NCBI GenBank assembly: GCA_028564705.1
Contig: JAPXFQ010000804.1
Coordinates: forward strand, 2,170,001 to 2,234,000
Length of the DNA: 64,000 bases
Source of the DNA: Apricaphanius iberus
Lineage: Eukaryota; Chordata; Actinopteri; Cyprinodontiformes; Aphaniidae
Reading direction: 5' to 3'
Shown here: in pieces, positions 49,401-61,063 of the stretch
How the letters are laid out: each line of letters starts with the position of its first letter
Numbering within the stretch: the first letter of the stretch is position 1
The notes under the pieces: model-generated
What the model was told of the DNA's origin: nothing
The model's database searches: none
What the model saw: only the letters and a program-made list of their open reading frames with translations
Made by a program: the position numbers and the translations under genes

Positions 49401-52400
49401 CTAAACCTGCAGAACATCATTGTAATGGTGTCTTCATTTAGTATAAATAATGATTATTTAAACTGAGAGAGTAGCCCAAGAGGAAGAAAAAAACAAAACA
49501 AATTGTTTGAATGGAACAGTTTTTCGCAGGGAAACAGGTCACTATGGAGGAAATGCAAGTTGGAGGTGGTGTCGCATCAACAATCGTCCTGTGGGAAACA
49601 CAGAGCATATAAAGCGGTTCCAGTAACACTAACTACATTATTAAAGGAAAGCTGTGAAAATGAATGAAACAGATTGTGGTTAAATTGTTGAAATATTTTT
49701 GCATTTACTTTCATATCAGACAATTAAGTTGTGTGGAAACACTTCCGTGCTCAGTAAATACTTTACACAGGACGATTATTGGTGTTGCACTGCCTCCGAC
49801 CGCCGTTCCTCACATGAAGTTTTTTTTTTTCTTTCTTTGTTTTTCACTTGAGAAACAGAATTATCTCTCTAAATAAATGAGCATGGCATGTTTTTCACAC
49901 AGCTTTCGGGGTATACACTAAGAGATGGTGAAATGGCATTTTCTCCTTTACTACATTTTTAATGGACCGTTACAGTTGCACAAGTTATCAGTTATTTATG
50001 TCTAATTTTTTGTTTTTATTTACTATTTTGTTTAACAAGTTAGCGTGTGGTAACTACTTGGTCATGTTACAGAACACGTGTCCTTGGAAAAGCTCCTGTC
50101 CAGCAGGTTAACTGGTCAAGTGGTAGCTGCTCTGCGCATGCTCAGCCCGACAGGGAAGGAGGACTTCCTGTGAGTCTGTGGCAGGCGTGTAACAGAACCC
50201 GCTCTGTTATCAGATGACCAGCTCTCCTCTTGCTCTGTCTCCCTGTCCGTACTGTCTGACCCCCTCGTCCCCACGCCTCCCCCTTCCTCATCTCCTCTCA
50301 TCTGTTGCTCTCATCTCATAATTGCTCCATCTCGGTCTCAGACTGTGTGCTGCATAGTATCCACCACATCACCCACTTCCCCTTTCCACTGCTGAGGAGG
50401 CAAAGCTTTGTGGACCCACCCACCTCCCCATGTCTCGCCATACTTTAATGCAACCCACACATTGTCTTTCTCTTGTTTCACTGCAAACCGAGTAACTACA
50501 TCAGCAAGCAGACAGTGTCGGACTGGTCACACATCCTCCTACTCTCTCCGCCTCTATCCACAGTGTTTAGTATCAATAAATCAATGAATGCTTGCATTTT
50601 TTTTCTTTTTCTTTTGGTTAACATTGTAAACATCTCCACCTCCTATGACTGGCCGTATTTTACAATTTATGAAAACGACTGTTCAACTCTAAAATTTTGA
50701 TAATGTAGGTGAAGCATTCCCTGCTTTTTGAAAAAAACATCCCAGGCCTTACGCTGTTGCTCTTAATTTGATCAGGTTGTGTTGAACTCTGCACAATACA
50801 TGTCCTAGAAGAGAACAGAAGAAGCCCCTTTACTGCCCCTGGTCTTCAGCATAACAACAGAAAAACAACAGAGAGGGGTCTGTCTGTCTAGCCAGGCTGG
50901 GAGCTGTGGTGTATTAAGCAGCTGACCAGGGGAACCAAACATCATGAAGGGGAGGGGGGCGGAAGTGAAGCTGTATTCAGTAAGAGAGAGGCAAATGAAA
51001 CAACTCCAACTGTAAATGTTTAAGACTTTACGAAAGTTTTTTTATGGTAAAAAGCAGCATGAAAATGCTTCTTATAAAACACAACTGTCCACCGTTTGAG
51101 CCATTCTGACACACGGATAAACCTTCAAACCAGTTATATGACAGCTACATGTATCACACTGTACACTGCCAACTTTCTACTGTGAAATAAAGCCTCAAAC
51201 TGCCACGGCGACATCACACAACCTGTCCTCTCGGTTTGCCTGAACCTGCTAGTTTTGGGCCGTGGTGGGGAAGGCACAAACATACAGGAATATCAAACTG
51301 TATTCAGCCTCACCGCCAAATTGATGGGTGGTGTCTTGGACCTGCCCACAGTCACTGAAGTCCCCTGCAATTCCTCTGGAGTCTATTGTTGGTAACACAG
51401 ACGCGGATGCACATGCACATACACGCATGCTCACACATCCAAACACATATGGCGTCCTAGTTTAACCTCTTGCTGGAATTCACTAGAAATAACCATGCTC
51501 TTTTTCCATAGGGTAACGCACTTACAGAAGAAAATATTTACAATAACTATTCATTTCTGAGACCCTAAACTGAAAAACAAAAAGTGATTAACTTATTCTA
51601 GAGCAGCATTAGGAAAGCGTTTCCCATAAACTGGGCGTACAGTGCTTGTCATTTACCCTCTCAATGCCCGCACATTTGTAAAAACGGGTTCAACCAGTAT
51701 GTAAAGCCAAAAAAAAAAAAAGCTGGTTATCGAGGAAGAAAGTCAGGGTTGCTGTGATGTTCTTTAACCACTGGCCAAAAAAGCAAGCGTTACATGGCGG
51801 CAGGAGAGATTACGATCTGCTTTTAACAAGATGCTGGTGAGGCTGGGGGAGCTGGGCAGAAAAGAGTAAAGGGATGTCAAAAGATTGACCGTGCTTTGAG
51901 TAGCCAGGAACGACTGAAATCAATCTACGATCGCTTAAGCTCTTTGGGGATGGTTACACAAAGTTGCCAGAGCTTAAGTTTTGTTTTAATATTGCACAGA
52001 CTCAGCTGAGGCAGCCTGTTGTGTCAGGGAATGGGAGGAGGGGGGGTTCAGCTGTCACAAAATGTGTCACCTATTCTCTGCCTGATTAAGACGATATGTC
52101 GCTTAGTTAAGTTTCTAAAACTATTAATCAACACCTGTGCTCTGGCAGCTATCAGCCACATCTCAGCAATGTATCTGATGGAGCGGTTTCTGTAGAGTTA
52201 CTCTGAACGCCTCCAAACAAGAAGAAGCAGCGGCACAGGATGTGTAAGTATCTTCACCTTCTCACTATGGTAATATTAGCAACTTCTCTATTTAATTAAC
52301 AACAAAACAACACATGTAGGATTAAACGTCCCAAGGTGATGAAACAAACTTTGACAGATACTCAATGCGGCACCTGACCCATCTGTCAATCCCTTCTCTA

Positions 52401-53394
52401 TCTTCAAGGGGGTCAAGAACTCTGAACTCCATCAAGACATACAGGTATTTACCTTCCCAGCTTGCCTCCCGTCTTCTTCTAAAATCCCAGCCCATAGGCC
52501 CAGTGTGTGTGTGGATGTCTTTGCAATGCTTACCAAATAGGCAGAAAATGTTTCTCGGGAGCTCTCTGCCTTCCCCTGCTTTGCCGGCCAGCTCTGCTGC
52601 CTGTGTCTCTGGGCAGGGCTAGAGCATTACCAGGCAGGAAACTTGTGAGTGGCCCTAGTCATACAGGCAAGCCCTTGCCTGATCCCACACAGACACCTAC
52701 CCGCCCCCATCCCATCCACCACCACCCTCTATTTTCAGCCCACAACTCCACTCCTGCATCCCCTCGCCTCATTGGCTTCACAGCGGCTCACTCACCACAC
52801 CTCCTTGCAGGGATAGGCTGACGGCTGTTTCCTTTCCTGCTTGGCCGAGGGCAAGGCACTCTGGGAGATAGAGGCCGAAACCCAATGTCACCTGGTTTCC
52901 ACAGCTGCGGACTACGCTGCGGACTACGAGTCCCAGCTTTCCTCTCAGCCCTCACCACCCCCACTATCTCCAAGCCTGCTCTAACGTAAGCAACCCAGGG
53001 CTGAATTATACACTACAGTGTGTTGCTAGCAGCCTGCCAGGTATTAAAGTACAGAGCAGCCATCAAACAGGGCAGAGCGTCGTGGGAGGAAAGACCAAAA
53101 CAAAATTCTCTCCCTGACTGTCAGGGGCACCACTCAAACACTGGCTGTGCACTCTTTCATCAGCTCTGCGCTCTTGGGACGGTTCACACACACTTGAAAC
53201 TCCTGACCTAAATTGACTCACCCCCCTCCTCTAAACAACCTAATGCCACCCAGACATGCTCTGCACACACAGCACACCGTGCAACGCACGTCTCACCCAG
53301 TAATGTCCCGAAAAGTTGCTGTCACCGCTTGTACCTTCTCCAATACCATTATTTTTGCTTCCTCCTTCTCTCGGTTCAGTCGCCTCCCTCCTAC

Positions 53395-53418
53395 TCCTCC
53401 TCCTCCTCCTCCTCCTCT
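53395..53418. repeat. (CTC)n tract
   Basis: Eight CTC-type triplets in a pyrimidine-rich stretch. Gives poly-Pro/Leu chance frames. Confidence 0.9.
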
Positions 53419-53726
53419 AACTGCTTCCACCTGCCTGAAAAGTTAATGTTTTGATCACATCCTATAAACTTTATCACAAGATTCCCCAGAGGCAAACAGC
53501 TCAACAGAGGAGATTTTTAAGGGAAATAATAAAAAAGAGGAACCTTGACGAGGGACTGCTGCTGTGACCCACCTCTCCTCTCCGGCCAACCCCCCCACCC
53601 TGCTCTTCTTTCTGGCCCCCCCTCCCTCGGTCCTTTCTCTCTCGTCTCCCTGCTCCCACCCCCCCACCTGAGTTCGACAGGCCCAGAGCAGGCATAGGAG
53701 GGGATGACAGGTCGCCTTCAGCTCAC

Positions 53727-53990
53727 CTGTGATGGCCGTGGTGGTGCTTGTTGTGGGTTAGCTCAGCCCTCTCCTCTCCTCCTCTCCGGAGCTCTCTATC
53801 TCCCTCTCACTGTCGCGCAGCTTAAAGCCCCCGTGTGCGCAAACCAAGCAGCAGCAGATCAACTCAATTCCCTTCCTGGTTTCTGGAGGGCAAAGAGGTC
53901 CCTCCCTTTTCTCTCTCTTTCTCTCATACACACTCAAACACAGACTCTCTCTCTCTCTCTCTCTTAAAGCCACAGCATCCCTCCGTGTCC
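53727..53990 (-). other. zbtb7a: candidate non-coding first exon of zbtb7a
   Basis: On the minus strand a GA-rich, CpG-containing stretch ends at a good donor CACAG|GTGAGC (last exon base 53727). It has no protein frame worth calling. An upstream non-coding exon is required by the acceptor at 43110, and this is the best candidate seen. A (TC)n tract lies at its upstream side. The 5' end is a guess. Confidence 0.35.
53943..53964. repeat. (TC)n tract
   Basis: CTCTCTCTCTCTCTCTCTCT simple repeat in a pyrimidine-rich block. Confidence 0.9.
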
Positions 53991-54574
53991 TCCACCCTCC
54001 TCCTGTCAAGATGAAAGTAAAGGTGGAAATCTCTGAGCACTGAAAAGTGGACAGTTGTCAAACCATAAACTGAAACAGAGATGACACAAATCATTAACCC
54101 CTGCCCGCCCACTGCGCTCTTTCTGACTGACATTGGCTCCAACATTTTACAGCGACTCCTCTGTTAAAACAGAGCTGTAACTCCTGTCTGTTCTCCACCG
54201 CCTGATCTTTCGCTACTCCTTTCCTTTTCTATGTAAGTCGCACCCACCCATCATATTGCCTGAGGTCACAATGTCCCACCCTAAAAGCAAGTCTTGGCAC
54301 ATTCCAGCACACACGGCAGGGGCTGCCAGCAGCCCCCTCAATACACACCCTCTGTGCACATTACCTGCAAAGCTCCAGCAGGTGAGTACTTTACTGAGCT
54401 GATATCTTCCCCGTTTGCGGCGGGGAGATGTGAATTCCCGTGTGTGCACGCACTTCACATTGCGCCACTCCCAAATTGCCCACCAACACACCCACTCAAT
54501 GAGTGCGAGCCAGGCATTGTGCCATGTAGTGGGTCAAGGAGGAAGATGTTGAGTTGCAACAGAGCCACTGCTGG

Positions 54575-54690
54575 GAGGTAACTGATTATATATAATCTGT
54601 TCCATGTAATCAGATTACAAAAGTAATTAGGTATAACTAGATTACATATGAAAAATATGTAATCAAACTAATATTCTCCTGAACAAACGT
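54575..54690. repeat. degraded dispersed repeat
   Basis: Recurring ATTACA/TAATC motifs (AACTGATTATATATAATCTG, GTAATCAGATTACAAAAG, CTAGATTACATATG) resemble a common fish transposon body. It is highly decayed, so the family is not fixed. Confidence 0.4.
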
Positions 54691-56059
54691 ATTAGATCTG
54701 CTATAAATACCATTTTACAACTCACCTGAGCACAATTAGGCATATCTCTCATTGCAGGGGAAGATCATTTTAAATTAGAGCAAAGGTTGAATCAAAAATA
54801 AATTACTGAAGTAGGAGGGCAGGAGGTTTTTTTCACTTAGGCTGTCTCTCTAATAGGAGATTTAATTCTTTATTTTAATGTATGGTCAAAAAAAGTTTTT
54901 TTTATTACTAGGCTGCTTGTAATAACTATTGTTTTGTCTAAAATATTAATTTCCTTTTACAATAAAATATTTATCACAGTACTAATTAAAATGTTCATAA
55001 GTATTTGCACTTAAAGTAAAAATTATATGTATGAAGTGCTGCATTCAGCACGGCAACAATAAATCATGTATTTGTACAATAGATAGTTTTTACTTCAATT
55101 CTAATAGTAAAATCTATAAATTGTTCTTCTAATTCACAAATGACTTGTAATTATTAATTGTATTTATTATCTATGAATCTGTCTAGTTTAAATCTTAACA
55201 ATTTAATAATTCACATTACCTATTCAGTAAATGATTAGAACAGGAATTTGATTTTTTTTGGCTGCATAATTTCTGCACATTAACACATGCAGGCACATGC
55301 TTAATATTGTTTGTTTCCCCTGATTTTATTTAAAATATTCCACAACTTCAAGTTTCTAGCACCATAGAGGTAATTTAGCAGCTTTAAAAACCTTATTAAG
55401 GTGACTTTTACTTTTCTGCCCGCTCATAAGTGGCCCATCGGTGTTGCCTCCTCACCCACTGCTCATGGTTGGCCCTTACGTTGCCAATGAACTCCTAGAG
55501 CAGATTCAAAAATCTGCTTATCCTCACCTAATTAGAAGTAGGCTACTTTCGTGCTTTCATCACTTCACCTTTTGAAAAAAAAATAGCCTGGTTCGTTTGA
55601 CAGGGAAGCTGGTGGTTTATCTGCCATGGTTGTTTTGAAACTGGAGGTCAAAGGAGGTTAGCAAGCAAATGGCTGGTACCAAACAAGAATGGGGAAAAAA
55701 TAATTCAATCTTGCAGGTTATGGATGGATAAAAAGCAGCAACAAACACCTGAAAGCAGCAAAAAGACACAATGTAAGCATATTATCCAAAGCTAATTGTG
55801 ATTTGATTTGCTACATATGATGAAGATAGAATTTTTAATATTAATATTAATTAATATTCAAAACTCTGCAATGTTTAATAGAAAACAACGTAAACGTTAT
55901 GTTGCTTACGGCTCATTTGATTTTAGTAATCTAATCCATCCAAAATTCTGGACATTTTAAATCAAAACACACATCTAAATGTATTATAAAACAAAGCCAA
56001 TTGATTCAAAGAGATAGTTTGCAGACTACACGATTTGTGACATGAGGAACTCTAAGTGG

Positions 56060-56460
56060 CTCTATGGTGTGAAGCATTTAATTTGTGTGTGTTGGCATGC
56101 CTTTGGACAGCTGCAGTGACATATAGTTAATCTAGAGGGCACTATACAGCACCGTCCCTGCAGTGATTGAGCATGTGTGAAAGACAGGGAAGGGAGGCTA
56201 AGCAGGAGGGAGCAAATTCTTAAGGACTTTAAGTTATGAGGTAAGACATCCACGGATTGGTTTGTTTGAACTTGTTTGTCCAACTCATCCCATGGATGCT
56301 TGATTGGGTTTAGATCTGTGGAATTTGAAAGCAAAGTCAACACCTCAAACTCATTGTTGTGCTCCTCAAACTAATCCCAACCATTTTATGTTGCAGGGGA
56401 CTTTATCCAGGTGAAAGAGACTGCAGGTACCAGGAATGGCCTGCAGATATGCACCCCTTG
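56060..56460 (-). pseudogene. Tc1-like transposase relic
   Basis: The minus strand near 56270-56340 reads D-L-N-P-I-K-H-P-W-D-E-L-D, matching D-L-N-P-I-E-H-L-W-D-E-L-D of a Tc1-type transposase with Glu replaced by Lys at the catalytic position. Plus-strand text CTCATTGTTGTGCTCCTCAA and the gap after it follow a recognised fish element. Dead. Confidence 0.6.
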
Positions 56461-56519
56461 GCAAAACAAAAAGTGATTCCCTGTGCAGCGTCTCTCTGAC
56501 CGGCATTCTGTTTTAACCA

Positions 56520-56765
56520 TCCATTCTGTTCGGCCTATCTCCAGTGGTCATTGGGCGAGAGGCGGGGTACACCCTAGCCAGGTCGTCAGTCTATCGCAGG
56601 GCAACATAGAGCCAGACAGAACAAACAACCTTGCATACACACACTCACACCAAGGGCGCGTTAGAGAGACCAAATAACCTAACATTCATGGAGTACCCAG
56701 AAGGAACCCACGTATACAGAGGGGGAACATGCAAACTCCATGCAGAAAGACCACAGGCAATGATT
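56520..56765 (+). repeat. LINE-tail/SINE-like repeat, copy B
   Basis: Contains GGGTACACCCTAGCCAGG, ACAAACAACCTTGCATACAC, GAGTACCCAGAAGGAACCC and GGAACATGCAAACTCCATGC, the same order as in copy A (23705-24055) but shorter and more diverged. Confidence 0.75.
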
Positions 56766-56769
56766 CAAA

Positions 56770-57065
56770 TACTTTGGCTACCTCCTCCTGGGAAATCCCA
56801 AAGCGTTCACAGACCAGCTGAGAAACAAACCCTCAAGCGTGTCCCGTTTTTTTTTGTCTCCTAGGTCTCCTCCCTGTGGGACGTGCCAGGAAGAACTCGC
56901 CATGGAGAAGTTCAGGAGGCATCCCAACCAAATTCCCGACCCACCTTAACTGGCTCCTGTCAATGCGGTGGAGGACCATCTCTATTCTGATCCCTTCTCA
57001 GAGGACTTAGCGTCTCACGCAATCTCTAAGGGAAAGTTTGGTCACCCTATGGAAGAAACATCGTC
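56770..57065 (-). pseudogene. Rex-like LINE ORF2 fragment, copy B
   Basis: Contains CTCCTCCCTGTGGGACGTGC, ACTGGCTCCTGTCAATGC and CACCCTATGGAAGAA, which match the same LINE fragment as copy A (22990-23650), in the same orientation. Very degraded. Adjacent to the LINE-tail repeat copy B, the same combination as at copy A. Confidence 0.6.
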
Positions 57066-57112
57066 TTTGATCAAGTCCAAAATCAGCCCAGCCGTCTACC
57101 AGGTTATTTTAA

Positions 57113-58285
57113 AGGGGAGATGGCACGTTCTTCTCAGACAAAGAGCAATTCTGTGGTAAAGTACAGCTATAATATCAGCAAAAATCGTAAGTTTAATAAA
57201 TGATATATACTACCAATTTCATAACCTGTCCAAACTAAATGACTTGAAATTATCTGCATGTCCCTTTAAGAGCCTCAGACGTTCCCCCTTCGACAACCCG
57301 TCTTCAACGTCATCACAACATTCTCGGAGCGCCAGCTCCATAGAGCCCAGCATCTGGAGCGTGGGTGCAGGTGGGCTATAGCCTCCAAGCTGGTCGCTTT
57401 ACGTTTTCGGCCTGGCCTCAGGCAGAGCCAAGACCGCTACAGCGGGGAATTGTAGGGATCATAAACAGCGGCCCCTCGCTGCATCAGCAGGCCCAGTTTG
57501 AGGAGCCGGTGTCCTGTGTAGGTCCAAGCTTTGGCTGCCGAGAGACCAACTACAATGCTGAGTGGCTGTCCATCTGTCTGCGGTTAGTAAAAGTGTATAA
57601 TATAATATGTGAGCAGTGTGCGATGTGCTATGGTGGAGACAGGCCTGGGTCATGCTAACTCCTCCAGAGAGGTGGTCCAGGTGACGAAGGTATAATGGCT
57701 CACTTCTCAGCAGAGAATGGGGTGCATCAACAAACCTCTTAAGAGCTTTCCTGTCTGAATAGTTTAACCCCTTTATGTTTATTTTTTTAAATTCCCGTCT
57801 CTGTATAGAAAACAGCTGGTTTCATGTAGCTTGGGGTGATTAACCACAGTGTTGATCAGTATTTCCTCCAACGTGTGCTGATGCCGTGACTTCGTGTCCG
57901 TCACTGACATTACAGTACTGTCGCATCTTTGGTGCGCAGAACTTATTTCCCCCAAGAAGGCACTCTACAATTGGGAAAAATAGCTAGGTATAATTATTTT
58001 CACAGGTGATAGCTGAATGCTGTTGACAATGTTCTGCTTTTTTGCTCAGGGAGCGGTGGAGGGAGGGCTGTGGAGAGACGTGGACGGTAATCAAAATGTA
58101 GGCGCGTTGCTAGGAGGTGAGGGTGTACCTAAGAGGGCTCAACATGGCGGCCATGAGAGTTTTAAAAGATTACTCAAACATACATAAAGTAACTTAAGAA
58201 ACACTTCAGGCATGTTTTTAAGGAGGGAATGACTTAAGAATGTGATAAAAAGCTTTACAAAGTGGATTTTACATGCAAGCCCCCT
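57113..58285. mobile_element. TTAA-flanked non-autonomous DNA element
   Basis: TTAA lies immediately at both ends (57109-57112 and 58286-58289). The ends read AGGGGAGATGG and, reverse-complemented on the right, AGGGGGCTTGC, so a short inverted AGGGG end is shared. The 1173-bp interior has a GC-rich block at 57290-57600 inside AT-rich DNA. TTAA target duplication is a feature of piggyBac and Kolobok elements. I see no transposase, so it would be non-autonomous. Could be coincidence. Confidence 0.4.
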
Positions 58286-58289
58286 TTAA

Positions 58290-58535
58290 AACACTTCACC
58301 ATTCCCTCCCTTTGTGAAGATGCTGATTTAATTTCCCAGCCTGAACTACCACCAACTTACACACAAAAGAACCAATACTGGTTTATTGAAAATGGCAGTG
58401 CTGTGTTTGACTGTCCAGGAAATTGTCCTGACCTAAACCCCAAAAGGGATTGTAAACTACTAGGTAGTACTACCAGGTATTGTCAAGATGAAGATGAGGG
58501 GACACCAGGGTTTATAACGCAGACAAGCTGAAGGA
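58290..58535 (+). pseudogene. Tc1-like relic, left half of a split copy
   Basis: TGTCCTGACCTAAACCCC (about 58425), then TATTGTCAAGATGAAGATGA and CAGACAAGCTGAAGGATA, match the D-L-N-P-I-E and following region of a Tc1-like transposase end. Its continuation is found at 59046-59165. Confidence 0.6.
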
Positions 58536-59045
58536 TAAGGCACTGTGTGTAATTTTCAGGCAGTAGGGGGCAGTGCATACCTAAATTATCACAAACATGC
58601 GGTATCTGTGTCCTTGAGTAAGAAACTCAACAACTGAGGTCCAACTAGTGCTGTTTTCAAACGCTCAATTCCCTGAGAATGATCTATTTGCAGCAACATG
58701 ACGAGCACATCAGTCTCTCTTTCATCGCTTGGAACTAGCGAAGAGGTAAAAATGTATTTATGGCGAAAGTGTTTTGCATTTTGAGAGGAAATCAATGTTT
58801 TAATAGCTGGCGTGTTCCGTGCGCTTTGTCCGTCCGGGCTCTTGTAGAAGTAAAGACGTCATCTAATATGGCTTTCTCCTGAAAAGAGGACCCGCGCCTA
58901 TGTATTTTAAAACAGATTTTTAAAGTCATATTTTACAATATCGCCAATATTTTGCAATTAACGGGCTTTACGTAATTATTATTACATAATATTTGAATGG
59001 CTATTTTCAAAGATGTACTGCAAAAACTACACACTGTCACTCTAA
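58536..59045. mobile_element. MITE inserted inside a Tc1 relic
   Basis: The left end GCACTGTGTGTAATTTTCAG and the reverse complement of the right end GACAGTGTGTAGTTTTTGC are imperfect terminal inverted repeats. Removing 58536-59045 restores collinearity of the Tc1 relic (CTGAAGGATA to AGGCTCTAGAATACCTCAG). It is about 510 bp, AT-rich in the right half, and encodes nothing. Confidence 0.55.
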
Positions 59046-59165
59046 GAAGGCAAGAAGGCTCTAGAATACCTCAGCAGCACAACAGGCCTATAGCTTCCAT
59101 GTAATGCTGCACTGATGCAGTAACTGAGCCCTGACCAAGTTTTGAGTGCATAGTACTATTCTTTT
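59046..59165 (+). pseudogene. Tc1-like relic, right half of a split copy
   Basis: AATACCTCAGCAGCACAACA, then GCACTGATGCAGTAACTGA and GACCAAGTTTTGAGTGCATA, match the 3' end of the same transposase (around the terminal P-T-K-Y and stop). Same orientation as the left half at 58290. Confidence 0.6.
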
Positions 59166-59779
59166 ACTAAAGTTAAAGGCACCTGTTCCCACCAATAACA
59201 CATGATCTAACAGGAACAATCAGTTAAATGCAGTCACCTGACAGTGTGTTACAGTATCACTGAGAACTGTAACACTATGTGATCTGCATTTTTGTAAGCA
59301 GGGTAGAAGTAGTGATACTTCTAAGGAGTAATTATTCTCACAAAGCAAATTTTCCCAGTTCTCAACTTAAAACAATTTACCCAAATGAGATAAATTAAAA
59401 TCAAGCTGATCAAATGAAAGATATAACGCCCCACTTTCTTCGTTTTTAACCAATAAGTAGGCCTATGATTTGAGTAGCCTAAATATGAGTAAATGAGTAT
59501 TGTGTCATTTCCAGGTTTCGTTTCGTGTTACTTGGTATAACTTTCAAGGAATAAGTTTCTTTGGAGTTTGTCATCACTGAATACAACCACACAGGCCAGA
59601 CCTGAGAGACACAGTGTTGTCAGTCTTGTTCGTACAGTTTTCACTAGAAACTAAAGCACTGTAAGCAAGTCCAAATAGTTTTTTTTTTTGGATGAGCGTA
59701 CTTCCAGTCTGGCACGGTCATTTTAAAGCATATTGAAGGTGGAAACGGTGTTGCGTTACAAATAAAAACTAAAGAGAAG

Positions 59780-59805
59780 GCCTACTTACCATTTCGTGGC
59801 CATCA
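59780..59805 (-). other. donor-like site after a short ATG frame
   Basis: The minus strand reads ATGGCCACGAAATG|GTAAGTAGG, an excellent 5' splice-site match after an ATG (M-A-T-K). It could mark the first exon of an unknown gene or a non-coding transcript. No downstream partner exon was found. Confidence 0.2.
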
Positions 59806-59888
59806 AACTTTTCACCCTATTCGCTTTTTGTCTCTCAAATTAAGCAAATAAAAGAAAAAAAGAAAGTTAGCAATTCCTTGGAAACATT

Positions 59889-60089
59889 TTGTTGCTGTGG
59901 TTACGTGCACTGACGTCCGAAGAGGAACGCTTACATGCTGAATGTCTGGACAAAGCAGTGTCTTTAGGTTTAGAGTTAAACCTTTCAGTGGACTCTTTAA
60001 AACGCAAACGCTCAAAGCAGCTTAAATTGAAGCGCTTTGGTCCAGAGCCGTATCAGAGATTTACCAAGACTCGGGTCATTATCAAGTGA
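59889..60089 (+). CDS. unassigned gene-like frame, possible exon
   Basis: A 66-codon frame with no ATG, running from a stop at 59868-59870 to a TGA at 60087. It ends at an AA|GTGAGA donor-like site just before the stop. The product is unusual for chance: it opens A-L-T-S-E-E-E-R-L-H-A, then G-L-E-L-N-L-S-V-D-S, then a very basic K-R-K-R-S-K-Q-L-K-L-K-R-F-G. I do not recognise the family. It may be a fragment of a transposon-associated protein, a retro-copy or a first exon. No acceptor or further exon is visible. Confidence 0.25.
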   Translation: MLLWLRALTSEEERLHAECLDKAVSLGLELNLSVDSLKRKRSKQLKLKRFGPEPYQRFTKTRVIIK

Positions 60090-61057
60090 GAGTACCCATA
60101 ACAGTCTATACCTCTGATAATCTTGAGTAAACACCAAAATAAATAAACTGTCTTAATACTAGAGCCCATAAAAAAATAAACTAATCGAAAATATATTTAA
60201 AACACAAATGACATGCTAAAGTAATTCAATTGATTTATTCTCTCCGTTTCCAAATAACCTTAAAAAATATTTGCAGTCTTCATTACATTTTTTTAATCAA
60301 ATATTTTAGGTCTTTTTGTCTGTTCCATTTGTATAGTATCTTAATGCCTCAAATATCTTTCCTTTTTATTTCTACAGCTAATTAAGAATTTGTCTAGAAG
60401 TAAATTTGATATAATTTCCTTTTTTTCACTTTTAAAAGTTAATAAACCAGTTTTATTTTTATTAGTTTTGTTTATTGTAGTTGATTTGTAATGATTTCAT
60501 TAAAACTTTATTTGGTGTTTGTGCACCTGCTTCTTTGACTTCTATACGACAACTAAAATGTTCTCAATAATGAAATCAGATTTTATGGTTATAACCATCA
60601 CAATAATTTGCTAATAATGCAGTCATACACTGACAAAGCCTAGCATCACAAAATAGCTGTATTTGGAAATTAAAGTGTTGCACTGAGTACCTTGCATTAA
60701 AAATAGCTGCATTATTTTCCAACAAATCGATGTTTATCAATGTTTGGGAGATTGACACCAGGGGCAGTTTTATATTCTGCAGCACAAATTTGCCTTTTGC
60801 AAAAGCCAGTTTTACATTGATGCCACTCTGGACAGTTTTGCTGAAATACATTTACATTTTCTTTTAAATAATTATTTTAATCTTTAATCCGCATATTTAC
60901 TTGAATCAGTTTCAGATTCCCAACATTTTATATTTACCTTAAATGTTAAACTACGCCATCTTGACCATGAAGCACTAGATCAGTTCTGTGCAGACGACAA
61001 TCAGCAAAACATTTTTCAATGGCAAAAAACATACATTATGTACATTCACAAATAAGT

Positions 61058-61063
61058 TTTATT
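61058..61063 (-). terminator. candidate polyadenylation signal of map2k2
   Basis: AATAAA on the minus strand, with a further ATTAAA-like hexamer about 10 nt upstream. It would give map2k2 a 3'UTR of about 1.6 kb. No nearer canonical AATAAA was found between 61063 and 62701. Confidence 0.4.

Larger units (their letters stand above)
43110..53726 (-). other. zbtb7a: probable first intron of zbtb7a
   Basis: 10.6 kb of non-coding DNA between the BTB-exon acceptor and the proposed first exon. It holds C14 and G18 runs, a (GT)10 tract, and a second copy of the 16820-17060 repeat (49050-49400). GC-richer blocks lie at 44350-45000 and 46500-47400, where chance frames cluster. The rest of the interval is AT-rich. 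Confidence 0.5.
54000..59700. other. repeat-rich spacer between zbtb7a and map2k2
   Basis: 54.7-56.0 kb is very AT-rich, with nothing recognisable. 56.0-59.2 kb is a tight array of old transposon pieces, listed separately. No host exon is visible. Confidence 0.6.
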
